From the NCBI GenBank assembly GCA_019116805.1, contig DXAV01000060.1, positions 1-52,046 of the forward strand: a stretch of DNA of 52,046 nucleotides, given 5' to 3'. This DNA is from Candidatus Bacteroides merdavium (GTDB lineage: Bacteria; Bacteroidota; Bacteroidia; Bacteroidales; Bacteroidaceae). Each line of letters begins with the position of its first letter. Position 1 is the first letter of the stretch. A program made the position numbers and the translations under genes. Below are positions 36,319 to 44,285 of the stretch, in pieces. A model generated the notes under the pieces. It was not told the origin of the DNA, did no database searches, and worked only from the letters and a program-made list of their open reading frames with translations.

Positions 36319-36462
36319 AACTCAATTTTTAGGTTTTCTGTATGTATCAGTCGAAGGTAATGGCGGAAAGTCACACGTCGGAGAGATTTTTTAGCGGTGG
36401 ACGGTCGGTATTTCATGCAGACGGTCGCTTACCGTTAACCACTCATTACCCGCGATTATTTC

Positions 36463-37389
36463 TCATTCTGGTATAATCAGTGTGATGGCCTCGTGCAGGA
36501 TGCCTATCTCCAGTGGGAAGTGACGCTCCAAAATACGTCCATCCAAATCGACTTCAGCGTTTTGTGCGCGTAACACCTTGACATGTTGCGTTCGGTAGGG
36601 ACGCACCACCTTATGGTTCAGAATGCGACCTTGTATCAGCATCCATAGTCCACTGAGCAGCTGGCGCAGTTCGGGGCGGTAGATGACGGAAACATCCAGC
36701 CAGCCGTTGTAGGGCACGGCACTGGGTACTTGTCCGTAGCCACGCGCGCTGCCGATGCACACCGTCATGATGCGTCCTCGGATGTGTTCGCCGTTTATCT
36801 TCAGGTGCATGCGATGAAGCTTGCGCTCAAAGATAAGTGACAACATGGCCATAAAGTAGGACAGAGGTTTCACACCCCAGAAGCGTTTGCACTGGTCGGT
36901 CACCTTTACGATACGTGCTCCCAGACCGATGTTGATGGCGTTCAGGAAGTAGCGCGTCAGGTGTTTCTGGCCGTCGTAGTAGTAGCACGTGCCTACGTCG
37001 ATGCGCCGGCGTCGTCCGTGTGCGATACAGTCCACCGCCTCCTTGTAGTCGTCACTCATTTCCCAGTAGTTGGCAAAATCATTTCCGATACCGTTGGGGA
37101 TGATACCCAGGGCGATATTCTCCTTGTCGGGCGCGTCGGAGTTCATGATGCCGTTGATGGCATCGTTCAGTGCGCCGTCACCGCCCACGATGACGATGGT
37201 ACGGTAACCGTTGTTGGCCAGGATGCCAGCCAGACGTTCCACCGATCCGAAACCTTCGGATTGTACGTAGTCGTAGGACACGCCTTTGCTGTCCATGTAT
37301 TCCTTGATTTCTTTCCATCGTTTCTGCACTTTGCGCGTGCCTGCTTTGGGGTTATATATCACGCCCCACTTTTCGGGTGATTTTGTCAT
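36463..37389 (-). CDS. Diacylglycerol/lipid kinase-family protein
   Basis: 308 residues from start MTKSPEKWGVIYNP. The frame is open 61 codons further upstream, but that part lacks homology signs. The DAGK catalytic motif GGDGALN (69-75) and GNGIGNDFA (99-106) are present, as is the late VDLDGRILE segment. It phosphorylates a lipid such as diacylglycerol, perhaps in lipid recycling; YegS-type specificity cannot be excluded. It lies 71 bases after MiaA in the same direction. Confidence 0.85.
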   Translation of the reverse strand: MTKSPEKWGVIYNPKAGTRKVQKRWKEIKEYMDSKGVSYDYVQSEGFGSVERLAGILANNGYRTIVIVGGDGALNDAINGIMNSDAPDKENIALGIIPNGIGNDFANYWEMSDDYKEAVDCIAHGRRRRIDVGTCYYYDGQKHLTRYFLNAINIGLGARIVKVTDQCKRFWGVKPLSYFMAMLSLIFERKLHRMHLKINGEHIRGRIMTVCIGSARGYGQVPSAVPYNGWLDVSVIYRPELRQLLSGLWMLIQGRILNHKVVRPYRTQHVKVLRAQNAEVDLDGRILERHFPLEIGILHEAITLIIPE

Positions 37390-37460
37390 AGTTGTATGTC
37401 CTTTCGTTAGGTGGCAGGGAAATGGCACTGAGTCTTTTTCCGCCGTTGTTACCTGCAAAT

Positions 37461-38384
37461 TTACAAATTCTCCGCGAGTTTTCCTTTGACAAATGCAATC
37501 TTTTCTTCCATAGGCAGGCGTGCGTCCATCCAGTGGATGGTGAAACCGCGTCGCTCCATGCCCCTGAACCACGTCATCTGCCGCTTGGCAAACTGGTGGA
37601 TGGCCGTCTCCAGCCCATGAAACATTTCGTCGTAAGTCAGGCGGCCGATGACGTAGAGGGTCAGGTACTTATATTCCAGCCCGTAGTAGATGAGGTCCTC
37701 CGCTGCAATGCCCTGCTCCAGCAGGCGGCGCACTTCGTCCACCATTCCTTCGTCCAATCGTTGCTTCAGGCGGCGGGTTATCTTCTCGCGGCGCAGGTCG
37801 CGTTCGATGTCCACGCCGATGATGAGGCTCTTCAGCTGGGGAAACGAGCGCTCGTCCACGGGGGTATGCAGGTGGTGCTCTTCTATCTCGATGGCGCGGA
37901 TGGCGCGTTTGGCCGTATCCACATCTGTGGTGTTGTGCAGGGTCTTGTAGGTCTTCAATATTTCGGTCAGTTCTTCCAGTGACTTGTCCGCGAGTCGGGC
38001 GCGCAGTTCGGGGTTCTCAGGCACGGGCAGCAGGCGATAACCCTTGAGCACTGCTTCCAGGTAGAGGCCTGTGCCCCCGCAGACGATGGGCGTCATACCC
38101 CGATGACAGATGTCCTCATAGGCTGCCAGAAAGTCGCGTTGATATTCGAAGACGTTGTACTTGTAGCCCGGCTCGGCGATGTCTATCAGGTGGTAGGGCA
38201 CGGGGCGTCCGTCCACGTGGTAGTCGGCCAGGTCCTTGCCCGTTCCCAGATCCATGCCGCGATACACCTGGCGTGAGTCGGCACTGATGATTTCCGTGCC
38301 CAGCGTGGCCGCCAGTGCCGCCGCAAAAGGGGTTTTGCCCGAAGCCGTCGGACCCAGGATGACGATGAGGTCATAGTTTGGCAT
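37461..38384 (-). CDS. miaA: tRNA dimethylallyltransferase
   Basis: 307 residues from start MPNYDLIVILG, the normal MiaA length. P-loop GPTASGKT (11-18), ADSRQVYRGMDLGTGK, YHLIDIAEPG, CGGTGLYLEAVLKG and the C-terminal QFAKRQMTWFRG motif are all canonical. It transfers the dimethylallyl group to A37 of tRNAs reading UNN codons. The 90-codon open frame upstream crosses a REP-like hairpin and is not part of the protein. Confidence 0.97.
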   Translation of the reverse strand: MPNYDLIVILGPTASGKTPFAAALAATLGTEIISADSRQVYRGMDLGTGKDLADYHVDGRPVPYHLIDIAEPGYKYNVFEYQRDFLAAYEDICHRGMTPIVCGGTGLYLEAVLKGYRLLPVPENPELRARLADKSLEELTEILKTYKTLHNTTDVDTAKRAIRAIEIEEHHLHTPVDERSFPQLKSLIIGVDIERDLRREKITRRLKQRLDEGMVDEVRRLLEQGIAAEDLIYYGLEYKYLTLYVIGRLTYDEMFHGLETAIHQFAKRQMTWFRGMERRGFTIHWMDARLPMEEKIAFVKGKLAENL

Positions 38385-38511
38385 ACGTGTTGCTGTTTTT
38401 CGGTCGGTGGCAAACTTACGGATTTTCTTTGGAATATTCAAAAAAAGCCGTTGACAATCCCGTATAGGGCATGGGTGCCTCCGCCTTTTCCCTGGGTGAC
38501 AATAAACAGTA

Positions 38512-38575
38512 GAGCGGAGCGAAGCGCCCCCGTGTGTGGGGGATGCTTCGCTCCGCTCAGTATGACAGAACACAT
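38512..38575. repeat. REP-like palindrome
   Basis: GAGCGGAGCGAAGC pairs with GCTTCGCTCCGCTC around a GC-rich inner stem (CCCCC with GGGGG), then TATGACAG follows. Read on the minus strand it gives TGTCATACTGAGCGGAGCG, a variant of the TGTCATTCTGAGCG element also at 46903 and 47404. Confidence 0.8.
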
Positions 38576-38576
38576 T

Positions 38577-38600
38577 GTCAATTCTCAATTCTCCATTCTC
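38577..38600. repeat. Heptamer array (TCAATTC type)
   Basis: Three to four 7-base units of TCAATTC and close variants abut the stop codon of the HU-like gene. Confidence 0.65.
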
Positions 38601-39060
38601 AAAGCGGGTTTCCGCTCTGGTTGTCGTCCTCCTCGCCGCCGGGCGTGGTGGGCTCACCGGAGGCTGCGGACGTGCCCCGGTCGATGCTCAGCTCCACCTG
38701 GTTGGCGGCGTCGCGCATCTTCTGCTTGGGCGTGAAGACGATTTTCGGTGCCTTCAGCGCGTCCTTCACGGTGACCTCCGCCGCCGAGTTCATCATCTTG
38801 GAGGGAACAACGATGCGGAACGAGCCCAGCTCGGCGAGGTCCGCACCCATGCCCAGCTTCATGGCGTCGCACACCACGTTCGACAGGCTGACGAGGGCGC
38901 TTTTCACGTCGCCCTCGGACAGCGACGTCTCGCGCACGATGCGCTCCACCACCATGTCGTAGGTCAGTTTTTGTTGTGACTTGGGATAGGCGTAATAAGC
39001 CGTCTGTCCCTTACGGTTGCCAATGGTAAGCACTTTACTTTTCACTTCATGTTCCAGCAT
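38599..39060 (-). CDS. HU/IHF-like DNA-binding protein (Bacteroidales variant)
   Basis: 153 residues. The central part (about 28-125) reads like the HU-type fold: YDMVVERIVRETSLSEGDVKSALVSL, LGMGADLAELGSFRIV and VTVKDALKAPKIVFTPKQ. The N-terminus is longer than in classic HU and the last 25 residues are an acidic, Gly/Pro-rich tail ending in QSGNPL. It probably binds and bends DNA in the nucleoid. A second such protein is at 50570-51064. A 23-bp repeat array lies just upstream. The stop codon falls on the edge of a heptamer repeat. Confidence 0.75.
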   Translation of the reverse strand: MLEHEVKSKVLTIGNRKGQTAYYAYPKSQQKLTYDMVVERIVRETSLSEGDVKSALVSLSNVVCDAMKLGMGADLAELGSFRIVVPSKMMNSAAEVTVKDALKAPKIVFTPKQKMRDAANQVELSIDRGTSAASGEPTTPGGEEDDNQSGNPL

Positions 39061-39107
39061 AGTTGTTACTGTTTAAAGGTTATACATTATGTTATTTTGT
39101 CGGCCCC

Positions 39108-39235
39108 GACAAGGGTATCTGATACTCTTCGTCAAGGGTATCTGATACTCTTCGTCAAGGGTATCTGATACTGTTGGCAAAGGGTATCTGATACTGTCTG
39201 TAAGGGGTATCCGATGCCCTTTGTCAAGGGTCGCG
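39108..39235. repeat. 23-bp-period array with palindromic core upstream of the HU-like gene
   Basis: GTATCTGATAC, an 11-base palindrome, occurs at 39115, 39138, 39161 and 39184, and as GTATCCGATGC at 39207, with exact 23-base spacing. Between them are CTCTTCGTCAAG-like linkers. A TGTCGG/CCGACA hairpin (39098-39111) adjoins. It sits 55-175 bases before the HU-like start codon and downstream of the leucine-rich-repeat gene. Confidence 0.85.
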
Positions 39236-39257
39236 AATGGCAATTCAGCTTGCCTCT

Positions 39258-41204
39258 TTAGGGGATGGCTTGGATGACATCTGCGTACTCGCTCCATCCC
39301 TCTGCAACTTGGTAGGTCACTACGGCATCGGTAGGAACATAAATTTTGAGATTAGAAGGGCAATTCCGGAAAGCACTCTTACCCATCTTGGGCGGATTTA
39401 GACCCAGACAAGTGACGGAACTCAAACAAGAGCAATCGTCAAATGCGTAATCCCCAATGTTTTCCAGTCCCTCCGGTAGGGTGACGGATGTCAAGCTATA
39501 GTTAGAGTTCTGGTAGAATGCTTTCTCTCCGATGCTTTTCAGTCCGTCTGGCAGGTCGATGGATGACAGATTGCATCTCGAGAATGCAAAATTTCCAATG
39601 CTTGTCAGGCTCTCCGGCCAGTGGATGGATACCAGAACCGTGCAGGCACTGAATGCGGAATTACCGATGCTTGCCAAGCTATTCGGCAGGTTGATGGATT
39701 TCAACCTATAGCAATTATAGAATGCGTACGCCCCGATGCTTGTCAATCCTTCCGGCAGGGTGACGGATGTCAGATTGGAACAACCGTTGAATGCCCGCTC
39801 CCCGATATTTGTTACCCCATCCAGCAGGGTGACAGATGTCAGATTGTCGCAACCATTGAATGCGTATGCCCCGATGCTTGCTACTCCATCCGGCAGATTG
39901 ACGGATGTTATATCGTCGCAAGCGTGGAACGCATATTCTCCGAGGCCGGTGATACCTTGTGGCAATTTGAACTCTTCAATGGGTACCTTAAAATAATTAA
40001 ATCCATTGTATACCAATTTGTCTGCATCTGTTCCTGTATAGGTGACTCCCAAGAGGTCAAGGTAGAGCAATGTTTCCTTGTTCCTTACAATAGCTGCCCA
40101 GTCGGTCTCATCGAGCGTACCACTTGTCACGGTGATGGAGGTCAGGTCGGTGCGGCTACCTATCATTTTGGCAAGCTCGCCGGGCTGGAGGGCATCCGCT
40201 GTCAGTACGGTCCCTTCTGTGGGGGTAGAAGCCGTTACTGTCAAGCGTCCCAGGGTAGTGTCACCCTGCCCGTTGTCCAGAGTCACAAGGATTTCGCCTT
40301 CATCGGCGCCGCTTGCTTCATCAGTGGGTGCGGTGACGGTCAGGGTGAAGGCGGTGCTGGCGGCGCGCGTCAGGGCAGCGGAAGCTTTCCAGCCTTCGGG
40401 CGTCACGATGGAGAGGTTGTCTGGCGTGAACTCGTTGCTACCCTCGGCGGTGAAGTTGACGGTCATTGTCTCCCCGTAGCTTAAGTGGACTTCCGACGTG
40501 TCAAAGTTCAGCTTGAGGTCCGTGTAGCGGAGCACGGAGAAAGTGGTGCCATCGGCCAGTGTGAAGATGACGTGCGTGGGGTCGGTGGTGGTGTCTACTT
40601 TGCTGAAAATGCTGTCGCCTATGTCGCCACTAACTCGTGTCCACGTTTGCCCGCCGTCCACACTCAGGTACATGGCGTTGGGTTCGATAGCATCCCCTTG
40701 TGTGTCTTGGCTCACGGTCAGGCTGGCGCCTGTCTTGAGCTGGGGCAGAGGGGCGGAGTCGCCCGTGTCGCCTTGGTCACCCTTCTCGCCGTTGGCACGG
40801 ATGGGATTGCCGGCATCATCGGTCAGGGTGATGCCGTTCAGCGTCCAGTACCAGTTGCCGTCCTCGCCCTGCGTGACGCCTATCTGTGGGATGGAGCCTG
40901 TGTCTCCTTTGTCACCCTTCTGCCCGTGGTAGATAGTGATGGCGGGAGAATTGAGGAAGGTGATGGTGTAACCCACTTCTACGCCCTCCTCCGTAATGGG
41001 CGTCACGGCGGTGATATAGTCCGCTGTGTTGAGCAGGGTCTGTAGGGATTGGATGTTGGTGTTGGTCTCGGCCTGCCAGGCCTCGAGGGCGGCGATGCGT
41101 TCGGTGATTTGGTTGACTTGCTCCCACAGTGCGGAGTCATCATACTTGCAGGCTGTCATCGTCAGTGCGGCCAGCAGCAGGGTCAGGGACTTTCTTGCTT
41201 TCAT
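39258..41204 (-). CDS. BspA-type leucine-rich-repeat surface lipoprotein
   Basis: 648 residues. Lipoprotein signal LTMTAC, then KYDDSALWEQ: acidic residues right after the lipid Cys fit the Bacteroides surface-export signal. A coiled-coil stretch (about 22-60, DUF4988-like) is followed by two short collagen-like runs (GQKGDKGDTGS; GEKGDQGDTGDS), beta-sandwich domains, and from about 415 a block of LRR_5 repeats (LPDGVASIGAYAFNGCDNLTS and similar, about eight copies). Such proteins bind host or bacterial surface ligands. Its promoter (TTTG, 19 bases, TATCTTTG) is ideal. It has no clear operon partner. Confidence 0.88.
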   Translation of the reverse strand: MKARKSLTLLLAALTMTACKYDDSALWEQVNQITERIAALEAWQAETNTNIQSLQTLLNTADYITAVTPITEEGVEVGYTITFLNSPAITIYHGQKGDKGDTGSIPQIGVTQGEDGNWYWTLNGITLTDDAGNPIRANGEKGDQGDTGDSAPLPQLKTGASLTVSQDTQGDAIEPNAMYLSVDGGQTWTRVSGDIGDSIFSKVDTTTDPTHVIFTLADGTTFSVLRYTDLKLNFDTSEVHLSYGETMTVNFTAEGSNEFTPDNLSIVTPEGWKASAALTRAASTAFTLTVTAPTDEASGADEGEILVTLDNGQGDTTLGRLTVTASTPTEGTVLTADALQPGELAKMIGSRTDLTSITVTSGTLDETDWAAIVRNKETLLYLDLLGVTYTGTDADKLVYNGFNYFKVPIEEFKLPQGITGLGEYAFHACDDITSVNLPDGVASIGAYAFNGCDNLTSVTLLDGVTNIGERAFNGCSNLTSVTLPEGLTSIGAYAFYNCYRLKSINLPNSLASIGNSAFSACTVLVSIHWPESLTSIGNFAFSRCNLSSIDLPDGLKSIGEKAFYQNSNYSLTSVTLPEGLENIGDYAFDDCSCLSSVTCLGLNPPKMGKSAFRNCPSNLKIYVPTDAVVTYQVAEGWSEYADVIQAIP

Positions 41205-41247
41205 GGTCGTTAGGATTTAATCGTTAATAAAATGAAGAGCTTAGTCG

Positions 41248-41278
41248 CAAAGATAGATATTTATAGATTAAATCCAAA
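41248..41278 (-). promoter_or_regulatory. Promoter of the leucine-rich-repeat lipoprotein
   Basis: On the minus strand TTTG (41275-41278), exactly 19 bases, then TATCTTTG (41248-41255), 43 bases before the start codon. Confidence 0.85.
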
Positions 41279-41324
41279 CGAAAAGCTGATTTTTTCTTAA
41301 AGATTGTTACTGTCCGTCCGTGAA

Positions 41325-41367
41325 AGCACCCTGTCGGCGGGATGTGCATGCCCCCTCGGCAGGGTGT
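41325..41367 (-). terminator. Terminator-like hairpin after rsmE
   Basis: CACCCTG pairs with CAGGGTG, with GC-rich partly paired inner arms. There is no strong T run. It lies just after the rsmE stop. Confidence 0.45.
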
Positions 41368-41388
41368 GAGCGTTTTCCGTAAGGGTGG

Positions 41389-42087
41389 TTATTGGTTCTG
41401 CAAGTTCAGGATGTGGCAAGCCACGAGAGCTGCCGTTTCTGTGCGCAGGCGCGAACGCCCCAGGCTGATGGGTTGGAAGCCTTGCTCTATGGCCAGCTTC
41501 ACTTCCTCCTCGCTGAAGTCGCCTTCGGGGCCGATGAGCACCAGTGCGTCCTGGCCTCGCTTCGACACATCTCTCAGCAGCGGTTTTTCGCCTTCGTAGC
41601 AGTGGGCAATGAATTTCTGCCCGTTGAAAGGCTGTCGGACAAACTTGTTGAAGTCTGTCATCTCGTTTAGGCGTGGCAGGCGTGCCTTGAGCGACTGCTT
41701 GATGGCCGACACCAGTATCTTCTGGATGCGTTCAGTCTTGATGACCTTCCGTTCGGAGAAGCGGCAGTTGAGGAACGTCAGCTCGTCAAATCCTATCTCC
41801 GTAGCCTTCTCGGCAAACCATTCCGTGCGGTCCATGTTCTTGGTGGGAGCCATGGCTATGTGCAGATGTCCCTGCCAAAGCGGTTCCTGCGGCTGGGTTT
41901 CAAGAATGTTCACGAGGCAGCGCTTGTTGGACGCTACGCTTATTTCGGCCCGATAGAAATTTCCTTTTCCGTCGGTCAGGGTCACTTCATCGCCAGCCTG
42001 GAGGCGGAGTACCCGAACTGCATGGGCGGCCTCTTCTGCGGGCAGTTCGGCCCGGTTTTGGATGTCGGGGGTGTAGAATACGTGCAT
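41389..42087 (-). CDS. rsmE: 16S rRNA (uracil-1498-N3)-methyltransferase
   Basis: 232 residues. SPOUT-type methyltransferase with an N-terminal PUA-like part and the trefoil-knot signatures LIGPEGDFSEEE and LGRSRLRTETAAL. It uses SAM to methylate U1498 of 16S rRNA. The ATG shares a base with the TAA of the preceding bifunctional nuclease gene (TAATG), so translation is coupled. It is the last gene of the nupG-nuclease-rsmE unit. Confidence 0.96.
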   Translation of the reverse strand: MHVFYTPDIQNRAELPAEEAAHAVRVLRLQAGDEVTLTDGKGNFYRAEISVASNKRCLVNILETQPQEPLWQGHLHIAMAPTKNMDRTEWFAEKATEIGFDELTFLNCRFSERKVIKTERIQKILVSAIKQSLKARLPRLNEMTDFNKFVRQPFNGQKFIAHCYEGEKPLLRDVSKRGQDALVLIGPEGDFSEEEVKLAIEQGFQPISLGRSRLRTETAALVACHILNLQNQ

Positions 42088-42662
42088 TAGTCCGATGGGT
42101 TTGTTTTTTTGTAATTGTTTATCAGGTCGCGCAGCAGGGCCGCTTTTTCGTACTCTTCTGCTTCAACGGCTTCTTCCAGAGCCCTTTTTATACTTTCTAT
42201 GGGAGGTTGTTCCTTTGCAAGGGTGTCGTCAGATTGCATTTTCTTGTTTTCCAAATTCAGTTTTTCCCTTTCCAGCAGATCTTCATAGATGAAGATGGGG
42301 CTTTGCAGGCACATGGCGATGGCGATAGCATCGCTGGTGCGGGCATCGACCCGAATGATAGAGTTTTCCGTCTGCAGAAACAGGTATGAGTAGAACAGTC
42401 CCTTTTCCACCTTGTATATCAGGACGCGCAGCAGCCTGACGTTCAGCGCCTCGATGACGGAGGCAAACAGCTGGTGGCTCAGGGGGCGAGGCGACTTGAG
42501 CCCTCTCATTTCGAGCAGGATGGCCTGCGCTTCCGACGCTCCGATGATGACGGCCAGCTGACGCTCACCGTCCATCTCACCCAGCAACAGCGCATAGGCC
42601 CCTGATTCTTCCTGGCTGAAGGAAAGGCTCAGGACTCTCAGTTCTGTCTTGTTTCTGCTCAT
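42087..42662 (-). CDS. Bifunctional nuclease (DUF151) with UvrB/UvrC motif
   Basis: 191 residues. The DUF151 core spans about 5-135 (LGEMDGERQLAVIIGASEAQAIL; VDARTSDAIAIAMCLQSPIFI). A C-terminal UVR helix (about 155-190, LEEAVEAEEYEKAALLRDLI) follows, typical of this family. DUF151 proteins have been reported to have DNase/RNase activity; the role in Bacteroidetes is unclear. It lies 18 bases after the nucleoside transporter and is coupled to rsmE by TAATG. Confidence 0.9.
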   Translation of the reverse strand: MSRNKTELRVLSLSFSQEESGAYALLLGEMDGERQLAVIIGASEAQAILLEMRGLKSPRPLSHQLFASVIEALNVRLLRVLIYKVEKGLFYSYLFLQTENSIIRVDARTSDAIAIAMCLQSPIFIYEDLLEREKLNLENKKMQSDDTLAKEQPPIESIKRALEEAVEAEEYEKAALLRDLINNYKKTNPSD

Positions 42663-42680
42663 ATCTCTTGTTGAAGGTTA

Positions 42681-43943
42681 TTATAGCTTCTCCGGCTCGT
42701 GTTTGTATTTGAAGACAAAGGCAAACACAACGGCCACTACCAACGCATAGGCTGCAAACGTGAACCATGCGGACTGCCATTGGGTCGTCTGCGGCACAGT
42801 GCTGTTGAAGTCCACAAAGTGGTTCACCACAGCCTGTGCACCCAGCGTTCCGATGGTGGCACCCAGTCCGTTGGTCATGATGATGAACAGGCCTTGGGCG
42901 CTCGAGCGGATTCCCTTGTCCGTCTCACGGTCAACGAACAGCGAGCCCGATATGTTGAAGAAGTCGAAAGCCACTCCATAGACAATCATCGAGAGCAGGA
43001 ACATCCAGACGCCGCTGCCTGGGTTGCCCGCGCCGAACAGGCCGAAGCGCAACACCCATGCGAACATGGCGATGAGCATCACCCGTTTGATGCCGAAGCG
43101 CTTCAGGCAGAACGGTATCAGCAGGATGCAGAGCGTCTCAGATACCTGCGACAGCGAGATCAGGATATTGGCATGCTGCACGCCGAAGGTGTCGGCATAT
43201 TCAGGTATGCTGCCGAAGCTGCTGATGTAAGGGTTGGCAAATCCGTTGGTGATTTGCAGCGACACGCCCAGCAGCATGGAGAAGATGAAGAAGATGGCCA
43301 TTTTCTTTTGCTTGAACAGGGTGAAGGCGCGCAGGCCCAGCGCTTCGACCAGCGATTTGCTCTGTCCTCCCTTGCTTGTGGGGCAGGCGGGCAGAGTCAG
43401 GGCATAGCATCCGTACACCAGACCGATGATGGCACAGGTGAAGAACTGTCCGTAGTTGTTCTGCAGGCCCAGGATGTCCACCAGCCACATGGCGCAGATG
43501 AATCCGATGGTCCCAAAGATACGGATAGGGGGGAAATGCTTGATGGTGTCCAGCCCCGCTTTGTCCAGCGCCGTATAGGCCACGGAGTTCGAAAGGGCCA
43601 GGGTCGGCATATAGAAGGCTACGCTCAGGGCATAGAGGCCGAAGAGCGGTCCGAATTCCACGTCTTGTCCGCTTGTCATACCATAGTAGCCAGCGAGTCC
43701 CATGAAGATGGCTGCCATGAAGTGGCTGAAGCTCAAAAGCTTTTGGGCCGGTATCCAGCGGTCGGCTATGATACCCATAATGGCTGGCATGAAGAGTGAC
43801 ACGATGCCTTGCATGGCATAGAAGATGCCGATGTGCTCGGCAAGGTTGACATTGACCAGATAACTTCCCATAGAAGTCAGGTAAGAACCCCACACGGCAA
43901 ACTGCAGGAAGTTCATGATGATCAAGCGAAGTTTGATGTTCAT
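42681..43943 (-). CDS. Nucleoside:proton symporter, NupG-like MFS
   Basis: 420 residues from start MNIKLRLIIMNFLQFAVWG; the promoter at 43999-44030 excludes the 22-codon upstream extension. About twelve membrane segments. The opening QFAVWGSYLTSMGSYL and the segment GIFYAMQGIVSLFMPAIMGIIADRWIPAQ are characteristic of nucleoside permease NupG/XapB proteins. It brings nucleosides into the cytoplasm with protons. First gene of the nupG-nuclease-rsmE unit. Confidence 0.9.
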   Translation of the reverse strand: MNIKLRLIIMNFLQFAVWGSYLTSMGSYLVNVNLAEHIGIFYAMQGIVSLFMPAIMGIIADRWIPAQKLLSFSHFMAAIFMGLAGYYGMTSGQDVEFGPLFGLYALSVAFYMPTLALSNSVAYTALDKAGLDTIKHFPPIRIFGTIGFICAMWLVDILGLQNNYGQFFTCAIIGLVYGCYALTLPACPTSKGGQSKSLVEALGLRAFTLFKQKKMAIFFIFSMLLGVSLQITNGFANPYISSFGSIPEYADTFGVQHANILISLSQVSETLCILLIPFCLKRFGIKRVMLIAMFAWVLRFGLFGAGNPGSGVWMFLLSMIVYGVAFDFFNISGSLFVDRETDKGIRSSAQGLFIIMTNGLGATIGTLGAQAVVNHFVDFNSTVPQTTQWQSAWFTFAAYALVVAVVFAFVFKYKHEPEKL

Positions 43944-43998
43944 AGTTTTTTTGTTTGGCTTTTTAAAATTAACAAGTCGAACAATCGACATAACCATG

Positions 43999-44030
43999 CA
44001 AAAATACAATGATGGTGTTAGAAAAACAAG
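43999..44030 (-). promoter_or_regulatory. Promoter of the nupG-like gene
   Basis: On the minus strand TTG (44027-44029), 20 bases, then TATTTTTG (43999-44006), 56 bases before the start codon. Confidence 0.7.
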
Positions 44031-44097
44031 TGGGTGGAAGATTTTTTTGTGGATAAAGATGCGGAAAATACACCATAAAAGAGGAAGAAAAGGTATA

Positions 44098-44129
44098 TAA
44101 AAAAAGAAGGGTATCTATCCCAGACACCC
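44098..44129 (-). terminator. Terminator between rlmI and the nupG-like gene
   Basis: On the minus strand GGGTGTCT (44129-44122) pairs with AGATACCC (44116-44109) with one mismatch, then TTCTTTTTTT. Confidence 0.75.
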
Positions 44130-44180
44130 AATCTTTATTAACCTTAAATCTAATACCATGAAAAACACAGTGCAAATGTA
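44098..44180 (-). ncRNA. Possible short RNA or leader ending at a terminator
   Basis: On the minus strand a TACATTTG -7 element (44173-44180) would start a transcript near 44166 that ends about 70 bases later at a hairpin (GGGTGTCT with AGATACCC) and a T run at 44098-44106. The T run is a textbook terminator. The -33 box is weak. The short plus-strand frame at 44158 is not supported. The stretch 43944-44285 holds no gene other than this and the nupG promoter. Confidence 0.35.
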
Positions 44181-44253
44181 TGTGTTTTATGTTATATAAC
44201 ATAGCAATAGAACATTAATCTGCGTTTTGTTAGCATTGTTTAACTATTTAAGC

Positions 44254-44285
44254 CCTATTTCCCCCGTTTTTTGGGGGAAAATAGG
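44254..44285. terminator. Hairpin directly after rlmI
   Basis: CCTATTTCCCCC (44254-44265) pairs with GGGGGAAAATAGG (44273-44285) with one bulge. No T run follows on the minus strand; it may protect the transcript 3' end. Confidence 0.55.

Noticed and set aside
37390..37572. 61-codon extension of the diacylglycerol kinase-like protein
   Set aside because: It overlaps the MiaA 3' end and has no family features; the domain starts directly after the internal ATG.
38385..38657. 90-codon N-terminal extension of MiaA
   Set aside because: It crosses a REP-like hairpin and heptamer repeats, overlaps the HU-like stop, and canonical MiaA starts a few residues before the P-loop.
39073..39297. 74-codon minus-strand frame across the 23-bp array
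   Set aside because: The repeat period is not a multiple of three and the frame overlaps the leucine-rich-repeat gene stop.
42699..43799. 366-codon plus-strand open frame opposite the nupG-like gene
   Set aside because: It lies antisense to a membrane transporter, has no recognisable domain, and its His/Gln/Glu-rich composition is that of a shadow.
44158..44199. 13-codon plus-strand peptide MKNTVQMYVFYVI
   Set aside because: There is no sign of a plus-strand transcript; the sequence is better explained as the reverse of a minus-strand leader.
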